Source: Lachnospiraceae bacterium
Lineage (GTDB): Bacteria > Bacillota > Clostridia > Lachnospirales > Lachnospiraceae
Direction: 5' to 3'
Assembly: GCA_015056725.1 (NCBI GenBank)
Contig: SVFS01000006.1
Span: forward strand, 1-64,000
Length of the DNA stretch: 64,000 bases
Shown: piece by piece, positions 41,605 through 50,174 of the stretch
How the letters are laid out: each line of letters begins with the position of its first letter
Position numbering within the stretch: the stretch's first letter is position 1
Program-made: the position numbers and the translations under genes
The notes under the pieces: model-generated
Databases searched by the model: none
What the model saw: only the letters and a program-made list of their open reading frames with translations
What the model was told of the DNA's origin: nothing

Positions 41605-42477
41605 TTACTCCGTCGTATTATTATATGAATCCAAAAAATGATGTTTCACACCATTTTCTTTATATGCAATAATGGTACTTAAATTTACATTCTCCACGCT
41701 CTTAAAAATATTAGCTTCTACATACGGATTGACTTTTTTCAGCTCTGCAATCAACTGCTTGATTTCCATACGTTTCGATTCACTGCTGCCATCCTCATAA
41801 ACAGTACAGCAATTTTCCGTAAATCTGCATGCACATTGTATGAAATTCAAACGGTTATAATCTCTCCAATGCTGAATATCTTCTTCACGTATCAGATACA
41901 ATGGCCTGATTAATTCCATCCCTTCAAAATTCGTGCTATGGAGCTTCGGCATCATCGTTTGTACCTGTGCTCCGTAAAGCATTCCCATTAAAATTGTTTC
42001 AATCACATCATCATAGTGATGCCCCAAAGCAATTTTATTACATCCAAGCTCCTTTGCTTTGCTATACAAATAACCTCTGCGCATCCTTGCACATAAATAG
42101 CATGGGGACTTATCAATTTCATATACCGAATCAAATATCGTGGACTCAAATACTGTAATCGGCACACTCATCATTTTAGCGTTATATTCTATCATTTCCC
42201 GATTGATTTTATTATAACCGGGGTCCATCACAAGAAATACTAATTCAAACGGAAATTTGTCATGCCTTTTCAGTTCCTGAAAAAGCTTTGCCATGAGCAT
42301 GGAATCTTTTCCACCCGATATGCAAACTGCAATCTTATCATTTTCCTGCACTAAGTCATATACATTGATTGCTTTAGCAAATTTGGAAAATATATTTTTA
42401 TGAAACTTTTTTCGTATGGAAAGTTCAATTTCTCTTGTCCTTTCCTCTATCAGCTCACTTGTCAGTATCTCTTCCAT
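41605..42477 (-). CDS. TtcA-like PP-loop tRNA thiolase
   Basis: A 290-residue adenine-nucleotide alpha hydrolase of the TtcA/TilS group. The ATP PP-loop is ISGGKDSM, and two cysteine clusters (CYLCARMRRG and CACRFTENCC) fit iron-sulfur binding as in TtcA, which makes 2-thiocytidine in tRNA. GHHYDDVIETILM is another family block. Firmicutes proteins of this type include paralogues not proven to be TtcA, so the modification is uncertain. AAGGATTGTGA precedes the ATG, 12 bases after the GGDEF-EAL stop. Confidence 0.8.
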   Translation of the reverse strand: MEEILTSELIEERTREIELSIRKKFHKNIFSKFAKAINVYDLVQENDKIAVCISGGKDSMLMAKLFQELKRHDKFPFELVFLVMDPGYNKINREMIEYNAKMMSVPITVFESTIFDSVYEIDKSPCYLCARMRRGYLYSKAKELGCNKIALGHHYDDVIETILMGMLYGAQVQTMMPKLHSTNFEGMELIRPLYLIREEDIQHWRDYNRLNFIQCACRFTENCCTVYEDGSSESKRMEIKQLIAELKKVNPYVEANIFKSVENVNLSTIIAYKENGVKHHFLDSYNNTTE

Positions 42478-42489
42478 TCACAATCCTTC

Positions 42490-44775
42490 TTAATTCTCTC
42501 TGTCTTCCTTCGTCACACTACCTTCTGCTGCATACTTTCCAAGTATCGCCTCGAACTCTTCTACCGAACACGGTTTTTCATAAAAGTATCCCTGAATAAT
42601 ATCACAGCCAATCTTTGAAAGAAATTCTGCCTGCTCCAACGTTTCTACACCTTCCGCAATAATCGGCATCTTGAGCTTTTGTGCCATAGATACAACCATT
42701 TGCAGAATATCCGCACCACGCTTATAAATATCCTTTCCGGACATAAACGCCATATCCATCTTGATTACATCAACCGGTGTATTCTTTAACGTATTCAAAG
42801 AGGAATAACCGCTTCCGAAATCATCCATTTCAATTATAAATCCTGCTCTTTGCAGTTTTTCTACCGTTTCTATCTGTTTTACTTCGTCAATTGCAAATGC
42901 ACTTTCTGTAATTTCCAGTTTCAAATTCTTTTCCGAAATCTGATATTCTGCAATTAATCCTGTAAACACCTCATATAAATCTTCATAATAAAAATCTTTT
43001 GTAGAAATATTAACAGAAATAGATAAATGCTCCTTGCCCTCATCCTTCCATTTACGAAGCTGTCTGCATGCCAGTCTCCATACATGCTTGTCCAGCATGG
43101 AAATCATACCCCTGCTTTCCAAAAGCGGAATAAATTCTCCCGGTGCAAGCAAACCTTTTGTAGGATGCTGCCAACGCACTAACGCTTCTGTTCCTACGAT
43201 TTCCTGTGTCCGGTGATTTACCTGCGGCTGCAAATAGATTACAAACTGATCCTCATCAAATGCATTCTGGATATCATCCAGAATTTCCTGATCTTTCCGG
43301 CGTTTAATCTCCATTGCCTCATCATAAAAACTCACTACGCTTTGATACGTTTCTCTAATTTCTCCAAGTGCAATCATCGCTCTGTCACACATCATGGATA
43401 CCGGCATAAAATGATCCTTTACTTCATAGATACCAAGATGTACAACAATATGAAGACGCATATTAACCTTGTACTGCGCACTTCCTATAAAAACTTTCGC
43501 ATCAAAATCTTCTTTCGGCATACAAACAGCAAAGCTGTCTCCGCCGACACGTCCGTAAACCGTATTCTCGCCACCAAGCTTCTTTAAGTTATCTGCCATC
43601 AGTTTCAGGAAGGTGTTACCTACTTCTTCCCCGAAGATTTCATTAATACGCTTAAACTGTTTAATGTCCGAACAGATAATATAATATGGCTTATCCGGAT
43701 TTTTCTGTAACACAACTGCCGAACGTTCAAAAAACGTATTCCGGTTAAACACATTGGTCAGCTGATCACGCGTTGCCAGAAGATGCTGCTTTTTGCGCAT
43801 TTCACGCTCATAGGTCATATCATGGAAAATGTAAAAGCAACCGCTGTATCTGCCTTTTTCATCATCCAGCACGATATACTCAATATTGTAATGTCTCTTT
43901 TTTCCATCAACAACAATACTGCCATTATTCTGTATTACATTGCTGAAGTATTCATTCTTTTTAAACTCTTCTAATGTATTTAATTCTGTTCCAAACCATT
44001 CTTCTGCTTTGGCATTTTGGAAAATACAGGTATTGATATCATCAAATAAAACAACACCGTCTGTCATCTGGTTCAGCAAAATAGACTGTACATTTGACCG
44101 GAGTTTTTTAGGAATATAGTAAATACTGCAATATGTAATTACGATTGCTATGATAGCAAAAGAAATCGTCGTCTTATCAAACCAGCTTCTGTAAAAAGCA
44201 GAAGAAGCATTGATTAATACTGCTACTCCTATTGCCGATAATATCATGATGTATTTGGAACGAAATACCGCGGACGATTTTATCAGTCCTACAATCAGTA
44301 TTCCTATCGATATGACAACCAACGCATAACAAATCAGCAAATGGATAACGAAACCTGTGCGGATTTCATAGATATAAAAAGCATTTCCATCGTAATCCGA
44401 AGGATTAAAAACTGCTACATGGTGCCATACCATATTCAATAAGATAGATAGGGAATCCAGCATACATAATGCTTTAAACACTTTCCCCATTTTTTCATTC
44501 TTTTTCTCATACCTCGCAAGTGCATAGGTATAATCCACAAGCGTATAGCATGCCCAGTCCAGACTTATCCAATAAACAGAATATCCAAACACTGCCACAT
44601 AATAGTCATCTGCCATAAGCACAAGCATTGCACCTGTTGTTGCATACACTGCGGATACAAGCACTTTCCATAAGTGTTTCTTGGAGCCACTCATATCCTT
44701 TTTGGTCATATTTGCACATATAATGAGAATTGCTATAACTACAATATGAAGGATTATGAACAAGATTTTCTGCAT
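42490..44775 (-). CDS. membrane PAS-GGDEF-EAL protein, probable c-di-GMP phosphodiesterase
   Basis: A 761-residue signalling protein: seven membrane helices (1-225), a PAS-like domain (about 230-325), a GGDEF domain with GGDSF at 411-415, and a full EAL domain (500-750). The cyclase motif keeps the third-position Asp but loses the following Glu, so synthesis is doubtful. The EAL domain keeps EAL (530-532), SVNIS, EITES, DDFGSGYSS, IKMD and AEGVET, so c-di-GMP hydrolysis is expected. AGGTGG precedes the ATG. It is divergent from an HD-GYP gene and heads a probable operon with ttcA and ZIP. Confidence 0.9.
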   Translation of the reverse strand: MQKILFIILHIVVIAILIICANMTKKDMSGSKKHLWKVLVSAVYATTGAMLVLMADDYYVAVFGYSVYWISLDWACYTLVDYTYALARYEKKNEKMGKVFKALCMLDSLSILLNMVWHHVAVFNPSDYDGNAFYIYEIRTGFVIHLLICYALVVISIGILIVGLIKSSAVFRSKYIMILSAIGVAVLINASSAFYRSWFDKTTISFAIIAIVITYCSIYYIPKKLRSNVQSILLNQMTDGVVLFDDINTCIFQNAKAEEWFGTELNTLEEFKKNEYFSNVIQNNGSIVVDGKKRHYNIEYIVLDDEKGRYSGCFYIFHDMTYEREMRKKQHLLATRDQLTNVFNRNTFFERSAVVLQKNPDKPYYIICSDIKQFKRINEIFGEEVGNTFLKLMADNLKKLGGENTVYGRVGGDSFAVCMPKEDFDAKVFIGSAQYKVNMRLHIVVHLGIYEVKDHFMPVSMMCDRAMIALGEIRETYQSVVSFYDEAMEIKRRKDQEILDDIQNAFDEDQFVIYLQPQVNHRTQEIVGTEALVRWQHPTKGLLAPGEFIPLLESRGMISMLDKHVWRLACRQLRKWKDEGKEHLSISVNISTKDFYYEDLYEVFTGLIAEYQISEKNLKLEITESAFAIDEVKQIETVEKLQRAGFIIEMDDFGSGYSSLNTLKNTPVDVIKMDMAFMSGKDIYKRGADILQMVVSMAQKLKMPIIAEGVETLEQAEFLSKIGCDIIQGYFYEKPCSVEEFEAILGKYAAEGSVTKEDREN

Positions 44776-44876
44776 ATATTAACCACCTTTTTAAAAAAGA
44801 AAAATTGCGAATATAAAAATATTATATATTATAGCATACTTTCCCTTAATATAGGCACTTTTTTGTTGTTTTTCAT

Positions 44877-44904
44877 TTGAGAAAATGACAAATTATGCTA
44901 TAAT
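44877..44904 (+). promoter_or_regulatory. sigma-A promoter of the HD-GYP gene
   Basis: TTGAGA (44877-44882), 16-base spacer, perfect TATAAT (44899-44904), 36 bases before the start codon, which has GGAG upstream. A TATAAT also faces the opposite gene in the same region. Confidence 0.7.
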
Positions 44905-44940
44905 TTCTCTAGTCCTGTTTTTTGTCGTGGAGAAAGCATT

Positions 44941-46119
44941 ATGAAATATATAAATAACAAAGTGATTACAACATATGTTATCTTTTTTATCATATTAGGA
45001 ATCGGTTATGTCATTCTAAATTATCAGATATGGAGTCCTTCGCAGCATCCGATTACTTATAACATAAACAGCGATGCCCAAACCGAGAATGATATGTTAT
45101 CTATCCATATGGAAGCCTCCAAATCCTGGAATGATACCTATGATACCGGCGAAGCCTGTGTAGGTGCCCAATATGACGGTCTCATTACCAACAATTCCGA
45201 CAAAAGCTTTTATAATTGGACATTAGATATTCAATTACCGGAAGATGCCAAAATTGACAGCTCCTGGAATGGTACATATGTAAATAAGCATTCCCATATT
45301 ACGATGTCACCTATTGATGATATCCTGACTATTGAACCCGGAGAAACCGCTTCCTTTGGTTTTGTTCTCCACTCCGATTCGTTACTGACTATACAGGAAT
45401 TTACAATTATTGGTTATCAGTATATTCCGCTTACACAATATCCTCTCTTTTGGATTTTGATTATCGCAACTGCTTTTTGGTGCATCGCCATTATATGTTC
45501 TCTTTCTTTTGGTATCAGAATTTATCGTCTCCAAAAGCAGCGTCAAAATGACGAAGCCATTATTTTACAGTCTATGCAGACATTTGCTAATCTGATTGAT
45601 GCAAAAGACCCCTATACAAGAGGTCATTCCACAAGGGTTGCCGCATACACAAGACTTCTTTGTAAAGAAATGAAGCTGGATTCCCAGACTACAAAGCAGT
45701 TTGGCTATATCGCACTAATGCACGACTGTGGCAAAATCGGAATTCCCGATGAGATTCTGAGCAAACCGGGTTCTCTTCTGGAAGAGGAGCGCAACATTAT
45801 TAAATCGCATACAATAATCGGCGGAAACGTTCTTTCTGATTTCAATGCCATTGACGGAATTTCGGAGGGTGCCATGTACCATCATGAACGCTACGACGGA
45901 AAAGGCTATCCTGCCGGTTTAAAAGGTGACGAAATCCCTTTATGTGCCCGTATCATCTGCGTAGCGGATTCCTACGATGCCATGAACTCGGACCGTGTTT
46001 ACCGAAGCCGTTTGAGCAAATCGGATATTTTGAAAGAACTGCGCCTTAACAGTGGTACACAGTTTGATCCGCAAATCGTAGCTCATATGGTATTTCTAAT
46101 TGAAATTGGAAAAGTATAA
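44941..46119 (+). CDS. HD-GYP phosphodiesterase with extracellular CBM2-like domain
   Basis: A 392-residue membrane protein. After a helix at 9-28 comes an outer domain (about 60-145) whose pattern TNNSDKSFYNWTLDIQLP, SSWNGTY and EPGETASFGFVLHS follows family-2 carbohydrate-binding modules, including the core Trp93 and the ligand-face Trp109. A second helix (168-192) leads to a cytoplasmic HD-GYP domain with the metal motif HDCGKIGIPD (His261, Asp262), HHERYDGKGYP (314-324) and DAKDPYTRGHS. HD-GYP enzymes hydrolyse c-di-GMP. The layout suggests that binding of polysaccharide outside alters c-di-GMP breakdown inside. Confidence 0.88.
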   Translation: MKYINNKVITTYVIFFIILGIGYVILNYQIWSPSQHPITYNINSDAQTENDMLSIHMEASKSWNDTYDTGEACVGAQYDGLITNNSDKSFYNWTLDIQLPEDAKIDSSWNGTYVNKHSHITMSPIDDILTIEPGETASFGFVLHSDSLLTIQEFTIIGYQYIPLTQYPLFWILIIATAFWCIAIICSLSFGIRIYRLQKQRQNDEAIILQSMQTFANLIDAKDPYTRGHSTRVAAYTRLLCKEMKLDSQTTKQFGYIALMHDCGKIGIPDEILSKPGSLLEEERNIIKSHTIIGGNVLSDFNAIDGISEGAMYHHERYDGKGYPAGLKGDEIPLCARIICVADSYDAMNSDRVYRSRLSKSDILKELRLNSGTQFDPQIVAHMVFLIEIGKV

Positions 46120-46120
46120 G

Positions 46121-46150
46121 TAAAGCCCTCACACGCATGTGAGGGCTTTA
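46121..46150. terminator. bidirectional terminator between HD-GYP and epimerase genes
   Basis: Perfect 13-bp stem TAAAGCCCTCACA / TGTGAGGGCTTTA with loop CGCA, between two converging genes. Confidence 0.92.
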
Positions 46151-46153
46151 CTT

Positions 46154-47122
46154 TTATTTTTCAATCATACAAATTGTCACTTCATACTTCTGGCTTTCAC
46201 CCGGCTGCAAGAATTTCAGCATACCTGTTTTACGCATCACATCACGTCCGTCCGGATAACAGTTTCCACATTCCAGACCAAGCACATAATCGCGTACTCC
46301 CATCATTTTCCATTCTACAAATCCGTCTAGGCTTTCTGCATCAAATAACATCTCCAATCCCATTTTAAGCTTAGGCTGATAAATGGATGCATATCCGTTC
46401 TTATCCGCAAATTTGTGATAGTAGCACATTTCCTGATAACCGGAGGTCGGCTTTTGCATATGCATCCAGTTTTCAATATCTGTCTGTGCGTGTTCATCTC
46501 TTGCCGTTACGGTCTGTGCCGGAATCTTAATCACACTGTCTTCGTCTAACAACGGATATCCCATGTTCATATGATATAAAATTTCAAACGGCTCTTCCTT
46601 ATCCCCTGTATTCATAATTTCATCGCAAATAACAAACTTGTTTTCTGTAAGAGATACTTTAATATCACGTACTAACCGGAGCTTTCTTCCAAAAATCGTT
46701 TCATCACAGGTCATGGTATGTACAATTAGCCAGTCACCTTCTTCGTAATAATACGCATGTTCGCTTGGAATATTTCCAATTGTTCCATGCAGCGGAAAAG
46801 CCTCTCCCTCGTCTACACATGGAGAACCTACTGCATCCAAACCACATGTTGTCAAAAATCCTGCTGTAAAAGATTTGAGCCACTGCGTACCCACATTATC
46901 ATAATATGCCGGTGCCACATAGCCTGCAGGTGTCATATAGCTCATATTTTGTCCTTTAAATCTAAGACGTGTGATATCACCGCATCTGTCAGGAGAAATC
47001 GTTAATTCCAAGCCTTTCCCGTTATTTACCTGATACAATCTCATTCCATCGCCTTTTCCGCCAATCAAGCGATGTTCTTCTACTCCGTAAAGCTGTGATG
47101 CATGTCCTATATATGGATTCAT
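46154..47122 (-). CDS. aldose-1-epimerase family protein (DUF4432-like)
   Basis: A 322-residue galactose-mutarotase-fold protein. The blocks ELTISPDRCGDITRLRFKG, FPLHGTIGNIPSEHAY, YHMNMGYPLLDE and LGLECGNCYPDGRD belong to the DUF4432/aldose epimerase group. These proteins bind or interconvert sugar anomers; the sugar here is unknown. AGGAGG precedes the ATG. The intergenic region before it (47123-47288) holds no evident gene. Confidence 0.88.
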   Translation of the reverse strand: MNPYIGHASQLYGVEEHRLIGGKGDGMRLYQVNNGKGLELTISPDRCGDITRLRFKGQNMSYMTPAGYVAPAYYDNVGTQWLKSFTAGFLTTCGLDAVGSPCVDEGEAFPLHGTIGNIPSEHAYYYEEGDWLIVHTMTCDETIFGRKLRLVRDIKVSLTENKFVICDEIMNTGDKEEPFEILYHMNMGYPLLDEDSVIKIPAQTVTARDEHAQTDIENWMHMQKPTSGYQEMCYYHKFADKNGYASIYQPKLKMGLEMLFDAESLDGFVEWKMMGVRDYVLGLECGNCYPDGRDVMRKTGMLKFLQPGESQKYEVTICMIEK

Positions 47123-47288
47123 CTTTTGTACCTCCTATTATGTTTATTTCCCATAATGCTTTGCATCCATTCGCATTAAATATCTATCCTTATTTTCTCA
47201 TAAAAATCCCTTCCCTGCTATCGTTGATATCCTACAAAATAACCTGACTATTTTTGGAACAACTTCCAATAGCTTCTTCATTAGTTTC

Positions 47289-49070
47289 TTAAGTTCTATA
47301 CGGCAGACTGCGTTCTACACAAAGCGCACCCCAGCCTGCTCTTTCATTCGGATAATCCAATATGCCTCTAAGCTCCTTTGCACCACGACATAAATACGCT
47401 TTTACTTTTTCCCCATACAGATATGGATCATTCCCTCTTACAATTCCCCATTCCATCAAAAGTGCGGCTGCCGCTGTTACAAATGGTGCAGCAAAGCTGG
47501 TGCCCGATACTACCTGAAAGCCTCCGCGTCCGTCACGAACCAAAATATCTACTCCCGGTGCACATAAATCCGGCTTTTGTACCCTTGTCTTCCATAAACC
47601 ACTTTCCCTACTGACCGTTCCTTCCCTTCTCTCATTCTCCGAAAATAAAGCATAGCCTCTGCCCGAAAAATCCGCATACTCTTCATATACAATGTCATAT
47701 GCACCAACCGTAATTACTTTATTTGCTGTAGATGGAATTGTCAGAGTCGTATCACTTGTTGCCCTATAAAAATTCGTTCCACTTCCCAGCACAACAGCGG
47801 ATGGCATATACAAACTACAATATCCGTCTACTACATTGACCGGACTAATCAATAATTTCCATATCCCTGTTGAAATCTGTCCATTCCCTTGTATTTCATC
47901 GATTGCCTGAAACTCAAAATAATATTCCTGCAATTGTGAATAGGGTGTCGGTTCTCCGATATATAGTATCAATCGTGTATTTTCCAGTATTATCTCCTGT
48001 TTTCCCGGTTGTGAAAGCTGCAACTTTTCACGTTGTCCTGATGGTGATACAAGTGTCAGACTAATTTGGTCAATATAATTCTTCCAAAAGGATATATTTA
48101 TTGCCTCCTGGAACGGCACAATACTCCATTCTACTTGTGTCTCTTCATCACAAACTAATGCTATATGTCCTGCTGCTGCTCCTTCATTTCCGCTTCCTAC
48201 ACAAATCACAGTTTTATACACATCTGCCGCCGTATCCAGAAACGTTTCAAGTAAAGTAGTTCCGTCATGGGCTCCATAAGTATTTCCATAGCTGATATTG
48301 ATTACTAACGGCTTCTCCAGTTCACTTGCCTTCTGAAGCATCCATGTGATTGCTCTCATCAATTCTGTTGTTCTGGAAAATCCCTGCTCATTTCCGCTTC
48401 CCAATTTTACAATTAACAGTTCACTTTCATCAGCAGCGCCTTCTCCAACACATATATCCGCTATTGCCGTCCCATGACCAGAACGGTCAAACGTGATTTC
48501 CGTATCATTTACGATACTTTGGTTAATCTCCTCTCCTGAAAACTCTGTTCCTCCATAAAATCCCACCGGAGCTCTTCCTTCTTTCGTCTGATCCCACAGA
48601 TAAGCAATCTTTGTATTTCCATCCGGAGTAAGAAATGCCGCATCCTTATAATCAATTCCCGAATCCGGTATTCCTATCAACACACCTTTTCCTGTCAAAA
48701 ATGGTTCCCTCAATGTAACTTCTGCAACACAGGAACTCCTATTTGCCTGATCGATTGATACCGCCTCTTCATACAATGCTTTCGGCTTTTCTATATAATC
48801 AATTTCCGGCAAATCTGATATACTGTCCAAATATCTTCTGTTCACTGTCAGTATGGCATATCCGGGCAATAAAAACTCCGTTTGAAAGGAAGTCGCATAC
48901 TGCTTTTCTAACTGTTCCAGTTTTTCAGCCACATTCCCATGATACTTAACAATAATTTCCCACCGGTCACCTTCCATAACTCCTACATTCAGCTCTAACG
49001 ATTTTTGTCGTTCCTCTTCTGTTACCTGTAGTGCAAGGTTTAATAAATTCTCCCGTTTCTGTGATTCCAT
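47289..49070 (-). CDS. CspB-like S8 subtilase (germination protease family)
   Basis: A 593-residue subtilase without signal peptide: an N-terminal prodomain (1-105), then the catalytic domain with Asp136 in GIPDSGIDY, His199 in DRSGHGTAI and Ser524 in SGTSFAAP, interrupted by a beta-rich insert (about 310-440). This architecture and length match Csp proteases, which cleave and activate pro-SleC in spores. All three catalytic residues are present. A CATANNNTA-like motif at 49110-49102 might be a mother-cell promoter. Lachnospiraceae have several such subtilases, so the exact Csp subtype is not certain. Confidence 0.82.
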   Translation of the reverse strand: MESQKRENLLNLALQVTEEERQKSLELNVGVMEGDRWEIIVKYHGNVAEKLEQLEKQYATSFQTEFLLPGYAILTVNRRYLDSISDLPEIDYIEKPKALYEEAVSIDQANRSSCVAEVTLREPFLTGKGVLIGIPDSGIDYKDAAFLTPDGNTKIAYLWDQTKEGRAPVGFYGGTEFSGEEINQSIVNDTEITFDRSGHGTAIADICVGEGAADESELLIVKLGSGNEQGFSRTTELMRAITWMLQKASELEKPLVINISYGNTYGAHDGTTLLETFLDTAADVYKTVICVGSGNEGAAAGHIALVCDEETQVEWSIVPFQEAINISFWKNYIDQISLTLVSPSGQREKLQLSQPGKQEIILENTRLILYIGEPTPYSQLQEYYFEFQAIDEIQGNGQISTGIWKLLISPVNVVDGYCSLYMPSAVVLGSGTNFYRATSDTTLTIPSTANKVITVGAYDIVYEEYADFSGRGYALFSENERREGTVSRESGLWKTRVQKPDLCAPGVDILVRDGRGGFQVVSGTSFAAPFVTAAAALLMEWGIVRGNDPYLYGEKVKAYLCRGAKELRGILDYPNERAGWGALCVERSLPYRT

Positions 49071-49139
49071 ATTTTTCCGTTTTTTTGCTTCAATTTATTT
49101 ATAATATATGACATAACCTTCATTTCATTCCTATATTGC

Positions 49140-49168
49140 TTGACGAAAAAAAGTCCAATTTGTAGAAT
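49140..49168 (+). promoter_or_regulatory. sigma-A promoter abutting the araC-type start
   Basis: TTGACG (49140-49145), 17-base spacer, TAGAAT (49163-49168). The ATG begins at 49175, seven bases beyond the -10 box, and no ribosome site intervenes, so the transcript may be leaderless. Confidence 0.65.
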
Positions 49169-49174
49169 AGAAAC

Positions 49175-50131
49175 ATGAAAAGAAATGCACAAAAAGACAC
49201 GAAAGAAAACTTCATAAAACACGCAAATGCAGGAAACGAATACCCTGTTACAGTTTCCTATCATGACCTGTCTCAAAATCGTAATGACACCAGATGGCAT
49301 TGGCATGAAGAAATGGAAATTACCATCGTAAACAGTGGTGTATTGTCTGTGCGTACAGAAGAGGATTCGTTATCTTTGACCGCCGGTCAGGGTATCATTT
49401 TTTCCCAGAATACCATGCATTCCCTTCAGGCCGGTTCAGACAAAATGTGTAATTTCTATTCTGTAGCATTTAAGCCGGAATTTCTGTTTGGATACGAGCA
49501 GCCATTTTTAGCACAAAAATATCTCCGTCCGCTTCAGTCCGTACCAATAAAACATCTCTTATTAGATGAAAGCAATTCTTGGGATGAAGAAGTTTTAGAT
49601 GTTATTAATAATTTAATTGCTGCAAATGTTGCCAAGAAAAATGGTTATGAGCTTTCCAGTAAAGCATACTTATATCATTTCTGGGTACTGTTATTAAAGA
49701 AATATTCGGAGCAGATATCATCTACAAATGAACCCGCTGAATCGCCTAAGCATGACACAGAGCGTCTCAAAAATGCCCTGACTTATATCGAACATCACTA
49801 TTCTGAAAATATAACTTTAGACGACATTGCAAACAGTATTCATGTCAGCAAGAGTGAATGCTGCAGATGTTTTAAACGAAGTTTAAATACAACACCGTTT
49901 GAGTTCATTATGAAGTACCGCATCATGGAAGCAACGCGCATTATTGTCGAACAGCCGGAAAGTATTTCCTTTTCTGATTTGGCAATGACCTGCGGTTTTA
50001 ACAATGCGAGTTATTTTAATAAGATTTTTAAAAAATATATGGCTTGTACGCCTAGCGAATACCGAAATGCTGTGTTGCAGGCACAGATTTCCGGCATTGC
50101 ATACGCAAGCTTTAAAGCATATGAATTTTAA
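49175..50131 (+). CDS. AraC-family regulator with cupin sensor domain
   Basis: A 318-residue regulator. The N-terminal cupin-like domain contains RWHWHEEMEITIV and TAGQGIIFSQNTMHSLQ, and the C-terminal 100 residues are two AraC-type HTH motifs (ITLDDIANSIHVSKSECCRCF and ISFSDLAMTCGFNNASYFNKI) ending in the usual TPSEYR. Such regulators respond to sugars or related small molecules. The gene has no Shine-Dalgarno sequence and probably makes leaderless mRNA. Target genes are unknown; the epimerase and protease are adjacent on the opposite strand. Confidence 0.92.
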   Translation: MKRNAQKDTKENFIKHANAGNEYPVTVSYHDLSQNRNDTRWHWHEEMEITIVNSGVLSVRTEEDSLSLTAGQGIIFSQNTMHSLQAGSDKMCNFYSVAFKPEFLFGYEQPFLAQKYLRPLQSVPIKHLLLDESNSWDEEVLDVINNLIAANVAKKNGYELSSKAYLYHFWVLLLKKYSEQISSTNEPAESPKHDTERLKNALTYIEHHYSENITLDDIANSIHVSKSECCRCFKRSLNTTPFEFIMKYRIMEATRIIVEQPESISFSDLAMTCGFNNASYFNKIFKKYMACTPSEYRNAVLQAQISGIAYASFKAYEF

Positions 50132-50170
50132 AACGCAGCCGAAGGTGGAAGCACCTCTTGGCTGCGTTTT
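50130..50170. terminator. terminator between araC-type gene and metF
   Basis: Outer stem AAAACGCAGCC / GGCTGCGTTTT with an inner AGGTG/CACCT hairpin. It serves both converging genes. Confidence 0.88.
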
Positions 50171-50174
50171 CAAT

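Noticed and set aside
49040-49306. Minus-strand open frame over the araC-type promoter
   Set aside because: It overlaps two better-supported genes and a sigma-A promoter and has no ribosome site or recognisable protein features.
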